NCBI GenBank assembly: GCA_023440965.1
Contig: JAEZRC010000003.1
Coordinates: 62,001-126,000 of the forward strand
From: Bacillota bacterium
GTDB taxonomy: Bacteria; Bacillota; Clostridia; Oscillospirales; Ruminococcaceae
Direction: 5' to 3'
DNA: 64,000 nt
Positions 31,514 to 40,348 of the stretch are shown here, one piece after another. Positions within the stretch are counted from its first letter, which is position 1; each line of letters opens with the position of its first letter. A model generated the notes under the pieces. The model ran no database searches, was not told where the DNA came from, and worked only from the letters and a program-made list of their open reading frames with translations. The position numbers and the translations under genes were made by a program.

Positions 31514-32581
31514 ATGACTTTTTCTAAAGATAATTTTCTCTCACTTGAAAGCTCATGGGATTTTCTTAAAAACACAAAGCTCCCAATTTTTATTTATGGC
31601 ATGGGTGACGGAGCATTAAAAATATTGCAAGTATTTAAAAAATGTGGCATATCATACTGTGGCTTTTTTGCAAGTGATGAATTTGTGAGAGGGCATTATT
31701 TTGAAGGGCATAAGGTCCATACACTTTCGGAAGTTGAAAATGAAGTGGATGAATTTGTTGTCGTGCTTGCTTTTGCGTGCGGGTATGAGAGCCTTATTGA
31801 AAGAGTTGTGGAATTATCGAAAAAGCACACACTTATAGTTCCTGATGTTCCTGTTATTGGCGGAGGACTCTTCACAAAACAGTATCTTTCAGACAGCTTT
31901 GATAAAATCAAAGAAGTATATAATCTTCTTTGCGATGAAAACTCAAAAGAGGTTTTCAAAAGCACTCTTGCTTATAAAATTACCGGAAGAATTGAATATC
32001 TTGTTGGAATTTCAACTCCACCAGATGAAGCTTACACTAATATTTTAATGCCTGATAATAATGAAACATTTGTTGACGTCGGGGCTTATAACGGTGATAC
32101 AGTTTCAGAATTCATTGAAAACACCAATAATAAATACAACGAAATATTTGCACTTGAACCTGATAAAAGGAACTTTAAAAAGCTGATGAATAATACCGAA
32201 GTCATTGAAAACATTGAGGTTTTTAACTGTGCTGGCTGGAATGAGGATACCACACTCATTTTCTCAAAAAATTCTGGACGTCAATCAATGGTTTCAAAGC
32301 AGGGGGTTGAAATTCAGGCTCGGTCTGTTGACAGTATTCTTAACGGCAAAAAAGCAACACTCATAAAATATGATGTTGAGGGTGCTGAAAAAGAAGCTAT
32401 CGCCGGAAGTACAAATACTATAATTAATTTTAAACCAAAGCTTAAAATCGCTCTTTATCACAGGAATGAGGACATCTTTGAAATTCCGCTTCTTATTAAG
32501 AAAATTAATAGTAATTATAAGCTTTATATGAGAAAGCTCCCGTATATTCCCGCGTGGGAGCTTAACCTCTTCTGTATATAA
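31514..32581 (+). CDS. FkbM-family SAM-dependent methyltransferase
   Basis: A 355-residue protein in two parts. Residues 20-115 form a Rossmann-like segment (PIFIYGMGDGALKILQVFKKCGISYCGFFASD) that may bind a nucleotide or sugar ligand. Residues 175-300 are the FkbM methyltransferase, with ETFVDVGAYNGDTVSEF for SAM binding, EIFALEPDKRNFKKL at strand 2 and LIKYDVEGAEKEAIAG, the FkbM signature. The C-terminal ...LKIALYHRNEDIFEIPLLIKK is also typical. FkbM enzymes often O-methylate sugars or glycans; the substrate is unknown. A -10 TATAAT near 31481 and GAGGTAAATAT precede the ATG. Confidence 0.87.
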   Translation: MTFSKDNFLSLESSWDFLKNTKLPIFIYGMGDGALKILQVFKKCGISYCGFFASDEFVRGHYFEGHKVHTLSEVENEVDEFVVVLAFACGYESLIERVVELSKKHTLIVPDVPVIGGGLFTKQYLSDSFDKIKEVYNLLCDENSKEVFKSTLAYKITGRIEYLVGISTPPDEAYTNILMPDNNETFVDVGAYNGDTVSEFIENTNNKYNEIFALEPDKRNFKKLMNNTEVIENIEVFNCAGWNEDTTLIFSKNSGRQSMVSKQGVEIQARSVDSILNGKKATLIKYDVEGAEKEAIAGSTNTIINFKPKLKIALYHRNEDIFEIPLLIKKINSNYKLYMRKLPYIPAWELNLFCI

Positions 32582-32641
32582 AATAAACTTGCAATATAAA
32601 CATTAATATGTATAATAAAACATTGAACAGGAAGTGTAAAA

Positions 32642-33436
32642 ATGGTAATAGATTTTCACGTTCACGCTTTTGATGAAAGAATTGCCGAAAAGGCAATATC
32701 AAAGCTTGAAGAAACATCAGATTTCATGGCTTTTAACCGAGGAACAATAAAAGAAACTATTGAATGCTTTGACAAATGGGGCGTGGATAAGGGTGTGCTC
32801 CTCACTATTGCTACAAAACCATCACAGCAGAAAACCATAAATGACTGGGCTCTTAATCAGGCAAGTGACAGAATAATTCCTTTTGGTAGTGTTCATCCTG
32901 ACGCTGAAGATGTTTTTGAAGAGCTTGAAAGAATAAAATCAATGGGACTTAAGGGAGTTAAATTTCACCCTGACTATCAGGACTTTTTTATTGATGATGA
33001 TAAGATGCTCCCTATCTATAAAAAATGTGCTGAGCTCGGGCTTATAGTGGTATTCCACGCAGGGTACGATCCACTCTCCCCTGATATAATTCATGCATTA
33101 CCTGAAGCTTCCGCAAAAGTGTTCAAAGCTGTTCCGAATATGACAATGGTACTTGCACATCTTGGCGGAATGTATCATTTTGATGATGTTGAAAAATATC
33201 TTGTTGGGCTTGAAGGCAACCTTTACTTTGATACTGCTTATATTAATAATAACATAGATAAATCACAGCTTGAAAGAATTATAAATAATCATGGTGCTGA
33301 CAGGATTCTTCTCGCAAGTGACTGCCCATGGCATGAAACATCTGGCGAAATTGCTTTAGTAAAAAGTCTTGGCATTTCAGACGAAGATAAGGAACTAATT
33401 TTACATAAAAACGCTGAAAGATTGCTTGGACTTTAA
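32642..33436 (+). CDS. TIM-barrel amidohydrolase (Amidohydro_2 type)
   Basis: A 264-residue metal hydrolase or decarboxylase. Metal ligands visible are DFHVH at 4-8, the GVKFHPDYQ segment near 100, VVFHAGYD near 133, MVLAHLGGMYH near 165 and ILLASDCPWH near 216. The set matches the ACMSD/Amidohydro_2 family, which acts on varied carboxylates and lactones. The substrate cannot be told. AGGAAGTG precedes the ATG. It lies 23 bases before the GH13 gene and probably shares its transcript. Confidence 0.85.
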   Translation: MVIDFHVHAFDERIAEKAISKLEETSDFMAFNRGTIKETIECFDKWGVDKGVLLTIATKPSQQKTINDWALNQASDRIIPFGSVHPDAEDVFEELERIKSMGLKGVKFHPDYQDFFIDDDKMLPIYKKCAELGLIVVFHAGYDPLSPDIIHALPEASAKVFKAVPNMTMVLAHLGGMYHFDDVEKYLVGLEGNLYFDTAYINNNIDKSQLERIINNHGADRILLASDCPWHETSGEIALVKSLGISDEDKELILHKNAERLLGL

Positions 33437-33459
33437 ATATTATTTTATGGAGTATTTTT

Positions 33460-34800
33460 ATGAAGAAATGGATTACCAATTCGGTGTTCTATCACATTTA
33501 TCCTCTTGGATTCTGTGGAGCACCAAAGCAGAACGAGGAAACTCAACCAGTAAACCGCATTGAAAAGGTTATTGAGTGGATTCCTCACATTAAAGGTCTA
33601 AATGCAAATGCAATTTATTTCGGACCAGTATTTGATTCCGACAGGCACGGATATGACACAAACGATTATACAAAAATTGACTGGCGACTCGGCACAAACG
33701 ATGACTTTAAGAAGGTCTGCGACGCTCTCCACGAGAATGGAATAAAGGTTGTTCTTGACGGAGTTTTCAATCACGTCGGCAGGAACTTCTGGGCTTTTAA
33801 AGACGTTCTTGAAAAAGGACAGGCTTCACCATATTGCTCATGGTTTTCAGGAATTGACTTTTCAAGACAAAGCCCAATGGGCGACAGCTTTGACTATGAC
33901 AGCTGGGAAGGCCACTATACTCTCGTTAAACTAAACCTTAAAAATCAGGATGTCTGCAATCATCTTCTTTCTGCTGTTGGTGGCTGGATTGATGAATTCG
34001 GCATTGACGGAATAAGACTTGACGCTGCTGATTGTGTTGATCTGGACTTTTTTAGGCAGCTTGTTGATTACACAAAACAAAAGAAGGATGACTTCTGGCT
34101 TATGGCAGAAATCATTCACGGTGACTATACCCGCTGGGCAAATCCTGACTTACTCGATTCAGTAACGAATTATGAATGCTACAAGGGTATCTGGTCATCA
34201 CATAATGATAAAAACTATTTTGAAATTGCATACTCACTTAACAGATTGTTCGGTGACGGTGGAATTTACAAGGATCTTTATTCCTATAACTTTGTTGACA
34301 ATCACGATGTTGTAAGACTTGCGAGTGTTATCAATAAGCCTGAATACATTCAAAACTGCTATACACTTATGTACACAATGCCTGGCATTCCTTCAGTTTA
34401 CTATGGAAGTGAATATGGAATCGAAGGCGACAAGTCACAGAATGATGACCTTCTTCGCCCTTGCCTTGAACTTGGCAACATTCCAAACGCTGATGAAAGC
34501 CTTTGTGAGCATATAGCAAAACTCGGCGAAATAAGGCTCTCAACCAAAGCATTCGGTTCAACAGCGTATAAGCAGATAATTGTCAAAAATGAACAGCTTG
34601 TTTATAAAAGAGAATGTGATGGGCAGAGCGTTTATGTTGCATTGAACCTTGATGAAAAGCCATACAGCTTCGAATTCAAGCTTGATAACGGAAATTATAT
34701 CGACCTGCTTTCAGGTGATGAAATTATAGTTATAAACGCAACTGCAAAATTTGAGGTTAAAGCATATTCTTCAAGAATAATTACAATTAAGGAGAATTAA
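33460..34800 (+). CDS. GH13 alpha-amylase-family glycosidase, cytoplasmic
   Basis: A 446-residue GH13 enzyme with no signal peptide. Conserved regions are DGVFNHVG (region I), GIRLDAAD with the nucleophile Asp near 188 (region II), LMAEI with the acid Glu near 216 (region III) and FVDNHD with the transition-state Asp near 282 (region IV). It opens SVFYHIYPLGFCGAPKQN, a start seen in a compact GH13 subgroup of Clostridia. It would hydrolyse or rearrange alpha-glucan oligosaccharides inside the cell, upstream of phosphorylase. ATG 33460 follows ATGGAGTATTTTT. Confidence 0.92.
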   Translation: MKKWITNSVFYHIYPLGFCGAPKQNEETQPVNRIEKVIEWIPHIKGLNANAIYFGPVFDSDRHGYDTNDYTKIDWRLGTNDDFKKVCDALHENGIKVVLDGVFNHVGRNFWAFKDVLEKGQASPYCSWFSGIDFSRQSPMGDSFDYDSWEGHYTLVKLNLKNQDVCNHLLSAVGGWIDEFGIDGIRLDAADCVDLDFFRQLVDYTKQKKDDFWLMAEIIHGDYTRWANPDLLDSVTNYECYKGIWSSHNDKNYFEIAYSLNRLFGDGGIYKDLYSYNFVDNHDVVRLASVINKPEYIQNCYTLMYTMPGIPSVYYGSEYGIEGDKSQNDDLLRPCLELGNIPNADESLCEHIAKLGEIRLSTKAFGSTAYKQIIVKNEQLVYKRECDGQSVYVALNLDEKPYSFEFKLDNGNYIDLLSGDEIIVINATAKFEVKAYSSRIITIKEN

Positions 34801-34801
34801 A

Positions 34802-35032
34802 ATGAGCAAAAATCTGGAGGATTTTAAGTATAAGAACATAATCAAAAAAGGCATTTACAGTCACATAAAGGGCAACAAATACGAAGTCCTTGATATAGCA
34901 AGACATTCCGAAACACTTGAAGAAATGGTTGTTTATCGTGCACTTTATGGTGAGCGTGATGTGTGGGTTCGCCCTGCAAAAATGTGGCTTGATCCGCCCG
35001 ACAGATTTGTTTTTATTGGTGAAAAGGAATAA
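34802..35032 (+). CDS. DUF1653-family small protein
   Basis: A 76-residue protein with GIYSHIKGNKYEVLDIARHSETLEEMVVYRALYGERDVWVRPAKMW, the full DUF1653 pattern (a small beta-barrel-like domain of unknown role). It starts one base after the GH13 stop, with AAGGAG in the end of that gene, so translation is coupled. It is followed after eight bases by the radical SAM gene. Confidence 0.9.
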   Translation: MSKNLEDFKYKNIIKKGIYSHIKGNKYEVLDIARHSETLEEMVVYRALYGERDVWVRPAKMWLDPPDRFVFIGEKE

Positions 35033-35040
35033 TCATTCTT

Positions 35041-35907
35041 ATGAGAAAATTCAAAAAGATATATATTGAGATAACAAATATCTGCAATCTGTCCTGTTCC
35101 TTCTGTCCAAAAACAAGCAGAAAACAGGAATTTATGTCTTGTGATAAATTTGAAAGTATTATAAAAGATATTGATCCTCTCACAGAATATTTGTATTTTC
35201 ATCTTATGGGTGAGCCTTTGCTCCACCCAGAGCTTGATAAACTGCTCTCAATTGCTGAAAAGTACAACAAAAACGTTGTCATAACAACAAACGGAACACT
35301 TATCAGTAAAAGACAGAATATTCTCTTAAAATCAAAAGCTATTTATAAAATTGTCTTTTCCCTCCACAGCTTTGAAGCAAACAGTTCAGAAATTTCAATT
35401 GAAGAGTATTTAAGCAACATCATATCCTTCTGCAAAAGTGCTAATAATACAAATATAATTACAGCAATGCGGTTGTGGAATTTTGACAAGAATGAGATTA
35501 AGGGTGAAAACACACTTAATGATGAAATTCTTGAGGTAATTTCTAAAGAATTCGATATTGAAAAGCCTAATAATGACAAGCTTATCGGTAACAGAGGACT
35601 AAAGCTTTCAGACAGAATTTATCTCCAGACTGCACAAAGATTTGAATGGCCTGATAAAAACAAGGAAGTTGTTTCAGATAGAATATTCTGCTATGGGCTT
35701 CGTGACCATTTCGGTATACAGATTGACGGAACTGTTGTGCCCTGCTGTCTTGACAATAACGGTGAAATCCCACTTGGGAATATTTTTAAAGAAAAAATCA
35801 ATGATATACTTGAAAGTGAAAAAGCACAGAATATTTTCAATGGTTTTTCAAACAGACAAGCTTGTGAAGAATTATGTAAAAGATGTGACTTTGTGACAAA
35901 GTTATGA
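35041..35907 (+). CDS. Radical SAM protein with C-terminal SPASM-like cysteines
   Basis: A 288-residue protein. EITNICNLSCSFCPKTSR near 11-28 holds the CxxxCxxC site. HLMGEPLLHPELDKL and VITTNGTLI are standard radical SAM strands. The C-terminal third has FCYGLRDHFGIQIDGTVVPCCLDNNGEIPLGNI and ACEELCKRCDF, the SPASM/twitch pattern for a second Fe-S cluster. Such enzymes modify peptides, proteins or RNA, but no precursor peptide is visible next to it. The ribosome site is weak, so it probably depends on coupling to the DUF1653 gene. Confidence 0.85.
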   Translation: MRKFKKIYIEITNICNLSCSFCPKTSRKQEFMSCDKFESIIKDIDPLTEYLYFHLMGEPLLHPELDKLLSIAEKYNKNVVITTNGTLISKRQNILLKSKAIYKIVFSLHSFEANSSEISIEEYLSNIISFCKSANNTNIITAMRLWNFDKNEIKGENTLNDEILEVISKEFDIEKPNNDKLIGNRGLKLSDRIYLQTAQRFEWPDKNKEVVSDRIFCYGLRDHFGIQIDGTVVPCCLDNNGEIPLGNIFKEKINDILESEKAQNIFNGFSNRQACEELCKRCDFVTKL

Positions 35908-35945
35908 TATAATAATTATTATTTTATAAACTGGAGGAAGTTTTA

Positions 35946-36758
35946 ATGACATATATTAGAAACCTTATTGCTGGGCTTATCATTGGTATTGCTAATATTA
36001 TCCCTGGTGTCAGTGGTGGTACAATGGCTGTTGTACTTGGAGTATATGACCGCTTAATTGATTCAATTTCACTCAGCCTTAAAAAGCTCAAGAAAAATTG
36101 GCTGTTCCTTATTACTGTTTTAGGTGGAGCTGGTGTCGGAATTCTACTTTTTGCAAAGCTTTTGACTTATCTATTCAAGAACTATAATGTTCCTACTCAG
36201 TTCTTCTTCATCGGTCTTATCGCTGGAAGTATTCCGCTTGTATGGAAAAAAACTGTTGAACACAAGGAATTTAAGACAATCAATCTTATTCCTTTTATTG
36301 TTACCTTTGGTACAATGCTCGCTATGAGTATTATTAAAGAAGGCGAAAATACAATTAAGACAGATCTTAATCCTATGCTGTTTGTTGTGCTTATTATTAC
36401 TTCTGCCTGTGCTGCAATTTCAATGATTATCCCTGGAATAAGCGGTTCATTCGTTTTGAAAGCACTTGGTCAATATGATACTGTACTTGCTGCAATAGAC
36501 AGGCTTGACATAATAATGCTTATCCCTGTCGGAATAGGTGTACTTATCGGACTTCTCGGTGGTGCAAAATTAATTTCGGTATTACTCAAGAAGTTCCATC
36601 AGGGTGTTTATTCAGCAATTTTAGGACTTGTAATCGGTTCAGTATTTGTAATTTATCCTATGGACTTCAGATTCAATCTTTTAGGATTTATTGCAATCAT
36701 TGCATTGGCACTTGGTGTTGGAATAACAATTATAATGGACAGACTTAATAAAGAATAA
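35946..36758 (+). CDS. DUF368 membrane protein, probable undecaprenyl-phosphate translocase (PopT family)
   Basis: A 270-residue protein with about eight hydrophobic segments. NLIAGLIIGIANIIPGVSGGTMAVVLGVYDRLI and its second-half echo SACAAISMIIPGISGSFVLKALGQYD are the paired DUF368 motifs (IPGVSGG). DUF368/PopT proteins have been linked to recycling of the C55 lipid carrier across the membrane; the role here follows from family. ACTGGAGGAAGTTTTA precedes the ATG and a TATAAT box lies near 35908, so it may have its own promoter. Confidence 0.85.
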   Translation: MTYIRNLIAGLIIGIANIIPGVSGGTMAVVLGVYDRLIDSISLSLKKLKKNWLFLITVLGGAGVGILLFAKLLTYLFKNYNVPTQFFFIGLIAGSIPLVWKKTVEHKEFKTINLIPFIVTFGTMLAMSIIKEGENTIKTDLNPMLFVVLIITSACAAISMIIPGISGSFVLKALGQYDTVLAAIDRLDIIMLIPVGIGVLIGLLGGAKLISVLLKKFHQGVYSAILGLVIGSVFVIYPMDFRFNLLGFIAIIALALGVGITIIMDRLNKE

Positions 36759-36772
36759 TTTATAAAAAGATA

Positions 36773-36803
36773 AGAGAAGCACAAAACGTGCTTCTCTTTT
36801 TTG
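36773..36803 (+). terminator. Terminator after the DUF368 gene
   Basis: A perfect ten-pair stem AGAGAAGCAC / GTGCTTCTCT with a five-base loop and T6. Confidence 0.9.
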
Positions 36804-36852
36804 TTTTTTTACTTGTTTGCGAATGGAAGCAAAGGTGACCGCAAAGCTCCCG

Positions 36853-38187
36853 CTATTTTATTATCTCTTTTACTTTTTCTAATAGAATTGTTTTATCATT
36901 CCTGATTTCGTCTGAAATTACCATTGATAAAAGCTTGTTGAGAATTTCACCAATTTCCTTCCCCTCTTTTACTCCCGCTTTTTTGAGGTCATCGCCATTT
37001 ATAGCAAGTTTGGATATTTTAAAGCATTCATTCTGCCTGATAATCTCCCACCCTATCTCATAGGTCTTATCTAAAACCTCCAGCTTCTGCTGTCGCATAT
37101 AAGCTGACTGTGCAAGAGTATCAGCACGCCTTATCGTAAGCTGCTTTTCAAAGAAATCTTGATTATGCTTTGAAAGAAATCTCTTTACTGCCTTTTTCTC
37201 AGGCGGATAGCGATTATCGTGCTCTTTTATAAGCTCAATGACTTCTTTTATTGTTGCACTGTCATATTTAAGACGTTTTAGAATTGTATATGCCATATCA
37301 GCACTTGGGAGTTGATGGCCTTTAAAATGTCCACCATCAATGTTATCTTTGACAAAGCACTGTGGCTTTGCTATATCGTGCAGGAACATTGTCAGCCTTA
37401 AAACATTATCCTTTGGTGCCTGCTCAACGCTTTTAATAATATGGTCATACACGCTGTAGCAATGATGCTTTGTGAACTGCTTAAAGTCAAAGGTTGCCTT
37501 AAATTCAGGAATTATCACAGCAATAACATCACGGTATTTCTGCAACACATTGAATACACTATCGCCCAATAAAAGCTTATTTAGTTCAACAGCAATACGC
37601 TCGGCTGAAATATTTTTCAATAACTCTTTATTTTTCAAAATACTTTTTGAAGTCTTTTCTTCAATTTCAAAAGAAAGCTCTGACGAAAATCTTAATGCCC
37701 TTAAAATTCGCAGAGCATCCTCATTAAAACGCTTGTCAGGTTCACCGACGCACCTAATGAGCTTTTTTTCTATATCTTCTGTTCCATTAAAGAAGTCCTT
37801 AATCCCATCCTTTTCACAATACGCCATTGAATTTATTGTAAAGTCGCGTCTTGAAAGGTCATCTTTTATATCAGTCACAAATTCAACTTTTTCAGGGTGA
37901 CGGTTGTCAGAATAATCGCCGTCAACGCGAAAGGTTGTTATTTCAAGTGGCTTGCTTTCAAGTATAACAGTAACAGTTCCGTGATTTATTCCTGTTTCAA
38001 TCACCTTATATTCTTCAAAAACCTTTTCAATCTGTTTTGGCTTTGCACTTGTGCATATATCATAATCGTGTGGAATTTTTCCCATAATAATATCACGTAT
38101 ACAGCCACCGACTGCATACGCTTTAAAGCCACTGTTTTGGAGCATATTAATTGCTTTTTCTGCTGAAGAATCAATTTTTAGGATCAT
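36853..38187 (-). CDS. cca: CCA tRNA nucleotidyltransferase with HD domain
   Basis: A 444-residue class II enzyme that adds or repairs the 3' CCA of tRNAs. The head has YAVGGCIRDIIMGKIPHDYDICTSA (metal Asp pair), DLSRRDFTINSMAY, and RFNEDALRILRALRFSSEL. The middle holds an HD domain (LTMFLHDIAKP near 258, with GHQLPSADMAYTIL and KEHDNR), as in many Firmicutes, which may give 2',3'-phosphatase activity. The start has a weak ribosome site (AAGGAAG about ten bases upstream). It is monocistronic. Confidence 0.94.
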   Translation of the reverse strand: MILKIDSSAEKAINMLQNSGFKAYAVGGCIRDIIMGKIPHDYDICTSAKPKQIEKVFEEYKVIETGINHGTVTVILESKPLEITTFRVDGDYSDNRHPEKVEFVTDIKDDLSRRDFTINSMAYCEKDGIKDFFNGTEDIEKKLIRCVGEPDKRFNEDALRILRALRFSSELSFEIEEKTSKSILKNKELLKNISAERIAVELNKLLLGDSVFNVLQKYRDVIAVIIPEFKATFDFKQFTKHHCYSVYDHIIKSVEQAPKDNVLRLTMFLHDIAKPQCFVKDNIDGGHFKGHQLPSADMAYTILKRLKYDSATIKEVIELIKEHDNRYPPEKKAVKRFLSKHNQDFFEKQLTIRRADTLAQSAYMRQQKLEVLDKTYEIGWEIIRQNECFKISKLAINGDDLKKAGVKEGKEIGEILNKLLSMVISDEIRNDKTILLEKVKEIIK

Positions 38188-38250
38188 ATAAAACTTCCTT
38201 TTTAATTTAAACTATGTTGGATAATAATATATTATATAAATGATATATGT

Positions 38251-38565
38251 TTAAAACTTAAATTTAATAAAAGCAGTTATTATTATAACCGTTATTGTTT
38301 CCAAGAAAGGAACAACTAAGAGCATTATTATATTAGCTTGTTTTTGTTTTTTATCTTTTTTTGTCTTGATTTCCTTTAAGCACAAAATTAAATCATTTTC
38401 TTTATATATAGCGTAATCGATAATTTCGATAGCTAAATCAAATATAATGGATAAGATAAACACTCCAACAATCCGAACTAATATGTTGTTTATATAACTT
38501 GCAATAATCATTAATAAAATAATAGAGATTCCAGGAAGTATTTTACTTAAGTAATTCTTATTCAT
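38251..38565 (-). CDS. Small membrane protein, unknown
   Basis: A 104-residue protein with three hydrophobic segments: 7-25 (ILPGISIILLMIIASYI), 28-55 and 80-100. A Lys-rich loop (LKEIKTKKDKKQKQ) lies before the last. No family recognised. ATG 38565 is used because GGAGA lies eight bases upstream, while the in-frame ATG at 38580 has no ribosome site. It is isolated between cca and the lnt-like gene. Confidence 0.6.
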   Translation of the reverse strand: MNKNYLSKILPGISIILLMIIASYINNILVRIVGVFILSIIFDLAIEIIDYAIYKENDLILCLKEIKTKKDKKQKQANIIMLLVVPFLETITVIIITAFIKFKF

Positions 38566-38705
38566 GTAAGTTGTCTCCATATATAAAATAATCTGACAAA
38601 GCTTAATTAAATAATATTACCACCATATTTTATTATAGTCAAATTTATAAATAATTCCGTTTATAATCCACATAATATATTATCTTAATTTCAGGGGATG
38701 AATGC

Positions 38706-40253
38706 ATGAAAAGCAAGACAAGATTCTTCCGTTCTTTTCTTTGTATCATATCGGGAATAGTTCTTTCAGTTTCATTCACCTATAAGCGTCTGTGGTTTTT
38801 GTGTATGTTCTGTCTTGTGCCTTTGTTTTATGTTGTTTTGAAGTATAAATTTAAAACTAAAACAATGCTAAAATATATGTTCCTGTTCCAGCTTGGATAT
38901 TATATTCCACTTATGATGTGGCTGTTGAATATGAGCGTACTCCTCCCGTTTTCTAATACAAAGTCAAGATTAATACTTTTTTTTGCAACGGTTTTCATTG
39001 GAATATTACAGGGCTGTTATATAAGCCTTGCAACAGTATTCTTTCCAAGGGCAAAAAGGAATACCTTCAGCGATGTATTTATATTCTCACTATTATTTGT
39101 TCTCGGTGAATGGTTTATGGAGCATACACCGATAATAGCTTTCCCTTGGGGAAAGCTTGGTGTTATTGCTACGCCTTTTAAATCATTTATACAGTCAGCA
39201 TCAATCTTTGGTGGGATGTTTATTTCTTTTCTCATACTTATCATTAATGGGACGCTTGCCTATATTATTATAAATCACAAGTACTCTAAAAAAACGCTTC
39301 AAGCTATTATTATTACTGGAATGATTTTCACAGTTAACCTTGCCTTTGGCTATACAAGAATTAAATCAGAGATCAAAGGCAAGCCCATCAAGGCGATGGT
39401 TGTTCAGGGGAATTTTTCAGGTCTCGACAAATGGCATGCTTCGTCAAAGGATATGTTCAAGGCATACTTAAAACTTACAAAGCAAAATGCTCATAATGAT
39501 ACAAAGCTCATAATATGGCCTGAAACCGCAGTGCCGACAAGCTTCTGTCCTGAAAGCTGCTATTGCACAGAACTGAAAAAGCTCTCAAAAGAGCTCAATG
39601 CAACAATAGTGTCAGGCTTTTTTGTATGCGAAGAAAAGGAAAATAAAAAATACTATAATGCTCTGATTGCTTTTTTACCTGACGGGACTATTTCTGATTC
39701 ATATTGTAAGCAGGTCCTTGCTCCATTTGGTGAATACTTTCCTTTAGGTAATTATTTAGCAAGAAGATTTCCCGTTTTAAGTGAGTTTATAGATAACTCA
39801 TCAGGTGTAACAAAAGGAGATACTACAAAAGTTATAAAAGCTAATAATGTAAAAATAGGCGCGATAATCTGTTATGAATCAATCTTTACAAAAATGTCAA
39901 TTGAAAATTCAAGACAAGGAGCAGATATTCTTGTTGTGGCAAGCAATGACTCATGGTTCGGTGAGAGCCCCGCTTTGTATCAACACTTTTCTCACAGCAT
40001 TATGAGGGCAGTTGAATCACAGAAGTATGTTGTACGCGCAAGCAATACTGGAATAAGTGCTATAATTTCACCCTATGGGGAAGTAATAAGTCCAGCTAAG
40101 CCTTTTAAAAAGACAACTGCAACGGGAGATGTCTATCTGTCCGACCATAAAACCTTTTATTGCAGAGCAGGTGAAATATTTGTTATACCTTGTATTATAG
40201 CTTATATTTACACTATAATTAAAAATGTTTGCAAATTTAGGCATAATAGTTAA
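38706..40253 (+). CDS. lnt: Apolipoprotein N-acyltransferase-like protein
   Basis: A 515-residue protein. The first 220 residues hold six to seven hydrophobic segments. The rest is a nitrilase-fold domain with the triad Glu in LIIWPETAVP, Lys in the SYCKQVLAPFGEYFPLG region and Cys in GAIICYESIF, followed by VVASNDSWFGESPALYQHFSHSIMRAVESQKYVVRASNTG, an Lnt signature. A last hydrophobic segment ends the chain. Lnt adds the third acyl chain to lipoproteins; it is best known in Gram-negatives and Actinobacteria. The window encodes several lipoproteins that could be substrates. The ribosome site is AGGGGATGA. Confidence 0.9.
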   Translation: MKSKTRFFRSFLCIISGIVLSVSFTYKRLWFLCMFCLVPLFYVVLKYKFKTKTMLKYMFLFQLGYYIPLMMWLLNMSVLLPFSNTKSRLILFFATVFIGILQGCYISLATVFFPRAKRNTFSDVFIFSLLFVLGEWFMEHTPIIAFPWGKLGVIATPFKSFIQSASIFGGMFISFLILIINGTLAYIIINHKYSKKTLQAIIITGMIFTVNLAFGYTRIKSEIKGKPIKAMVVQGNFSGLDKWHASSKDMFKAYLKLTKQNAHNDTKLIIWPETAVPTSFCPESCYCTELKKLSKELNATIVSGFFVCEEKENKKYYNALIAFLPDGTISDSYCKQVLAPFGEYFPLGNYLARRFPVLSEFIDNSSGVTKGDTTKVIKANNVKIGAIICYESIFTKMSIENSRQGADILVVASNDSWFGESPALYQHFSHSIMRAVESQKYVVRASNTGISAIISPYGEVISPAKPFKKTTATGDVYLSDHKTFYCRAGEIFVIPCIIAYIYTIIKNVCKFRHNS

Positions 40254-40289
40254 CAATTTTAACTTAATTAGATAATATTCTAGTAATAC

Positions 40290-40318
40290 TTGATTAAAAT
40301 TTAAATTTGTGTTATACT
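40290..40318 (+). promoter_or_regulatory. Promoter of the YmdB gene
   Basis: TTGATT at 40290-40295, 17 bp, TATACT at 40313-40318. Confidence 0.6.
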
Positions 40319-40348
40319 AATCATATTACTTAACAGGAGGCAATTAAA

